This document shows positions 61,112 to 64,000 of a stretch of 64,000 bases of DNA, piece after piece. How positions within the stretch are numbered: the stretch's first letter is position 1; every line of letters starts with the position of its first letter. The DNA is taken from contig NW_024040040.1 of assembly GCF_014851395.1 (NCBI RefSeq), positions 24,409,000 to 24,472,999 on the forward strand, written 5' to 3'. The stretch is from Micropterus salmoides. Lineage: Eukaryota > Chordata > Actinopteri > Centrarchiformes > Centrarchidae. The translations under genes and the position numbers were made by a program. The notes beneath the pieces are model-generated. The model was not told the origin of the DNA and ran no database searches. It worked only from the letters and a program-made list of their open reading frames with translations.

Positions 61112-63509
61112 GTGAGTTGATAATATGTGTCATTTATTACAGAAGGCTGCATAAAGTAAGTGTACAATATAAACACCTGGAATCTGTTGTTTTTCAGTTA
61201 TTAGATATTAAACTAGATCACTGTAATTAATCTGCAGAAACAATGACAAGATCAATGTATTAATACAAGTTATTACAGCATAATTCACAAAGTGATCAGT
61301 GTTATAGCTGCTGATGAACGCAGAGACAAATATCGTTTTGTAACTTATCTGTTAACTCAGCGTTATATGGATATCACAAGCAACTGGTTTTCAAATGGTC
61401 CTATAAAGTTCTAAAGGAAAGACAAATCAGGACATTAACATGAGAGCTCCGATTCACCGCTGCTTTTACACATTGCTGTGTGCTAGTAAACACACACATA
61501 CACTGCACACACTGCACACACTAGGACACATAGAATAGGCAAAGCTGTCCTAAGTCTTCATGTATGCATGGGGCGATGAGCACTCAGGCTTTATTAACTG
61601 CTAAAAGAAATGAATTCAAAAACATGCTGTTTTTAAAACCAGGAAGTTGTTTTCGACCAGTCAGACAAAGTTACAGTCCATGCTTTACTGTCAGGTGTTA
61701 CTGACTATATTTCAGCTCAAACCATCCATGCTGGAAGCAGAATATTTTGCTCAAAAGTCAATTAAATCCAAAAGAAAAAGTCTTTGATAATTTTATTTTC
61801 CATAAAAAATATCTGCCATATCTGATTATCCTGTGATGTTTGTTTTAAAAACCACATTTATTGCAAGAGTTGCAGACCATGCAGTGAAAGCTTGTGTGTG
61901 AAGGTTGGGGTGAATGATGAATGTGTTTGCTTCCTGACCCAGCCCATCCTCAGCAGAGAAACAGCCGTATATGTTGACTGTGCAGCAGCTTATTACAACA
62001 CATTTTTAAGTTTCACCCAGGAGACTGAGGCTACATCCACACTACTACGTTTTTGTTTTAAAACGCAGACCGTTTGCAACGTTTGCACCTCCTGTCTAGA
62101 CTACAACAGCGAATCCGAAGACCTAAAACTGAGAAGTTTGAAAACGCTGCTGACTCATTTTGGTTAGGTTTGAGTCCCATATGAAACCAAGTCAACGCTG
62201 ACTTATTTAAAGTTTTATGTTAAATAATGTTACGTAGGTGAGTAAGACACAATGTTCTGGGCATGTCATGGAGGTTGTTGCTTGTCTTGTCGACTAGGTA
62301 TACTGCAGGTTGAATATACTTTTATGAGGCATAAAACAGTATTGTTAATATGGAAAGTCACCATTTATTACTTCAAGTCCTCCAGCTAAAAGGCTGCTCT
62401 TTGGAACAACTGGTGAATGTCCCACCTCTCTAAATGTTCATACTTTTACATTCTGCAAGCGTCAGACTGGTAAACTCATCACTATCACGCCCCACAACCA
62501 CACACTCACTTTATAGGAAGCAGAGTCAAAAGCAAAGCACATGCAGACATGCAGACACGCAGACACACAGACACACACACAAACTGAGGAGCTTGTTTTC
62601 CCTGTCTTACTTATTCAGCAGCCTTCAGTACTGATACCCAGAACCCATTAACACCATGTTTAAAATACAATGCTAACATGTGCATGTGAACACACAGACC
62701 TCCATAGGGCCACAGTAGCAGACAGCATTGCCTGCAGAGTAGCTCCAACTGCATCCTAAAGCCAAACCTCCCTTCCAAATCAAGTTGATGATGGTTTTAT
62801 TATTGTAAATTGTTTTACTATCCTATGTTTTCCCAGTTGTTATTGCCTTGTATCAGAGGCTGCATTAATCTCTCCATGTTCATGTCTGAGGGTTTATTAT
62901 TACACAAACAATCCCTGAATGAAGGATGCTGAGCAGAGCTGAAAATCTCTCAGCAAACATTAGATTATGATGATGGGGTTGTTGCCTCTCCAGCTGGCTT
63001 AGAGCTGATGTCTTTTAGTGTCAGAGGGGTGGCCAAACAGAAGCAACTGTATGCATATAATCTAACTATATGGAATGAAATGTCAACAAAGGATGCTGTG
63101 ATCCAGCATTTCACACAATAAACAGCAATCAACCAAATGTAATGTCTTTAGAGTCTAAGCAGATCACTAACTGGTTCTTGTCAATGAACATTTCATAGCA
63201 AGCCATGGTATAACTGTTCATACAGCACTTTCTTGTGTCATTAGCCCTGAACTGACTCACAGCTGTGGTTCAGACCAAAAGCTTGGTCTTCTTTGTCATG
63301 TTCTACATCTGCCTCCTCTGGCCTCATCGTCCACAGACAGTATGCTGATGAGTTGATGGATGAGTAAGACAAATGTTACCATGCAGGGCCTGCTTCACTC
63401 CAGTGTTTGTGAATTTTTCCAGGTTGAAATATTTGTTGTCACCCTGATTGGTGCTCATGTTTCACCAGAAAACCTGACCCGTCTCATATTTCAAGTATCA
63501 CCAGAGACC
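61112..63509. other. Intron downstream of the last visible exon, nothing recognised
   Basis: No further Gly-X-Y exon was found before the window end. There are some short CA-rich patches (61490-61520, 62545-62580). Confidence 0.45.
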
Positions 63510-64000
63510 TTCTCACTGGTGCCTAAAGCCTACTCTTAAATGTGGAGATGGTGTCTGCCTCCCGAACCCAAACTGGAACCTGGTTCCACAAGACAGGAGC
63601 TTGATAGCTGAACGCTCTGGCTCCTAGTCTACTTTTGGAGACTCTAGGAACCACAAGTAACCCTGCATTCTGTGAGCGCAGTGCTCTGGTGGGGTAGTAA
63701 GGTACTATGAGCTCTTTAAGATAAGATGGTGCCTGACCATTAAGAGCTTTGTAGGTAAGAAGAATGATTTTAAATTCTATTCTGGATTTTACAGGAAGCC
63801 AATGCAGAGAAGCTAAGACAGGAGAAATATGATCTCTTTTCCTGGTTCCTGTCAGAACACGTGCTGCAGCATTCTGATTGAGCTGAATCTGAGTCTTAAT
63901 GGACTTTTTCGAGCAGCCTGATAATAAGGAATTGCAGTAATCCAGCCTAGAAGTAACAAATGCATGGACTAGTTTTTCTGCATCAGGATGTTCCTGATTT
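63510..64000 (+). repeat. Teleost dispersed repeat, copy 3 of 3 (downstream part), runs off the window
   Basis: Begins in the 'gcctactcttaaatgtggag' block shared with 60697 and continues with 'gtgcctgaccattaagagct', 'cctgataataaggaattgca' and 'gtaatccagcctagaagtaa', phrases I know from a long and very common fish repeat. Non-coding as seen. Continues past 64000. Confidence 0.6.

Overview
The window is vertebrate nuclear DNA from a ray-finned fish, most likely a spiny-rayed teleost. The evidence is short spliced exons in long AT-rich introns, together with repeat families I recognise from teleost genomes (Tc1-like transposons, L2-type LINEs, DIRS elements, fish tRNA-derived SINEs, hAT miniatures). 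No prokaryotic gene, CRISPR array, rRNA or true tRNA gene was seen.

The only host gene I can support is one on the + strand that runs through the whole window: a FACIT-type collagen best matching COL21A1 (collagen alpha-1(XXI)). Fourteen exons can be placed, and together they encode 453 codons. Exons at 3965-4496 give the C-terminal half of a von Willebrand A domain. Exons at 9346-15068 give the TSPN/laminin-G-like domain. A possible 12-bp microexon and a Cys-containing exon (15201-15607) form the linker. Five 54-bp exons and one 45-bp exon (16595-61111) then encode Gly-X-Y triple helix. The signal peptide and the first half of the vWA domain lie upstream of the window, and most of the collagen domain lies downstream.

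The rest is intron, and much of it is nested transposable elements. The 5' part (1-13500) holds a reverse-orientation LTR-like fragment, a 2.25-kb fold-back element with arms of about 0.75-0.8 kb, a Tc1 copy inside a palindromic MITE, and a second Tc1 copy inserted at the symmetry centre of a palindrome of about 400 bp. Positions 17500-23250 hold LTR-like and LINE pieces and an L2-type LINE inside a GACTCGAG-rich element flanked by a near-duplicated target site. The 37-kb intron 23818-61066 holds a TTAA-flanked MITE inside a Tc1-like remnant, a third dead Tc1-like transposon, three layers of repeats around 34700-38240, two hAT miniatures with perfect 8-bp target duplications, an L2 LINE (43440-47215), and a DIRS retrotransposon (49956-53204) inserted in a second forward copy of the LTR-like element. 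That same LTR-like copy is also split by a GGGCCC-ended repeat, which itself holds half of a fold-back element.

Every transposase or reverse transcriptase seen carries stops, frameshifts or deletions, so none looks autonomous. I did not find an undescribed coding system. The observations most worth following are a Gly-to-Arg break in the collagen repeat, the 12-bp microexon, the 37-kb intron, the Tc1 insertion at a palindrome centre, the DIRS copy that kept all cis sequences but lost its RT core and recombinase end, and the variable internal 450-bp tandem units of the GGGCCC repeat. Family names rest on recognition from memory, not on a search.
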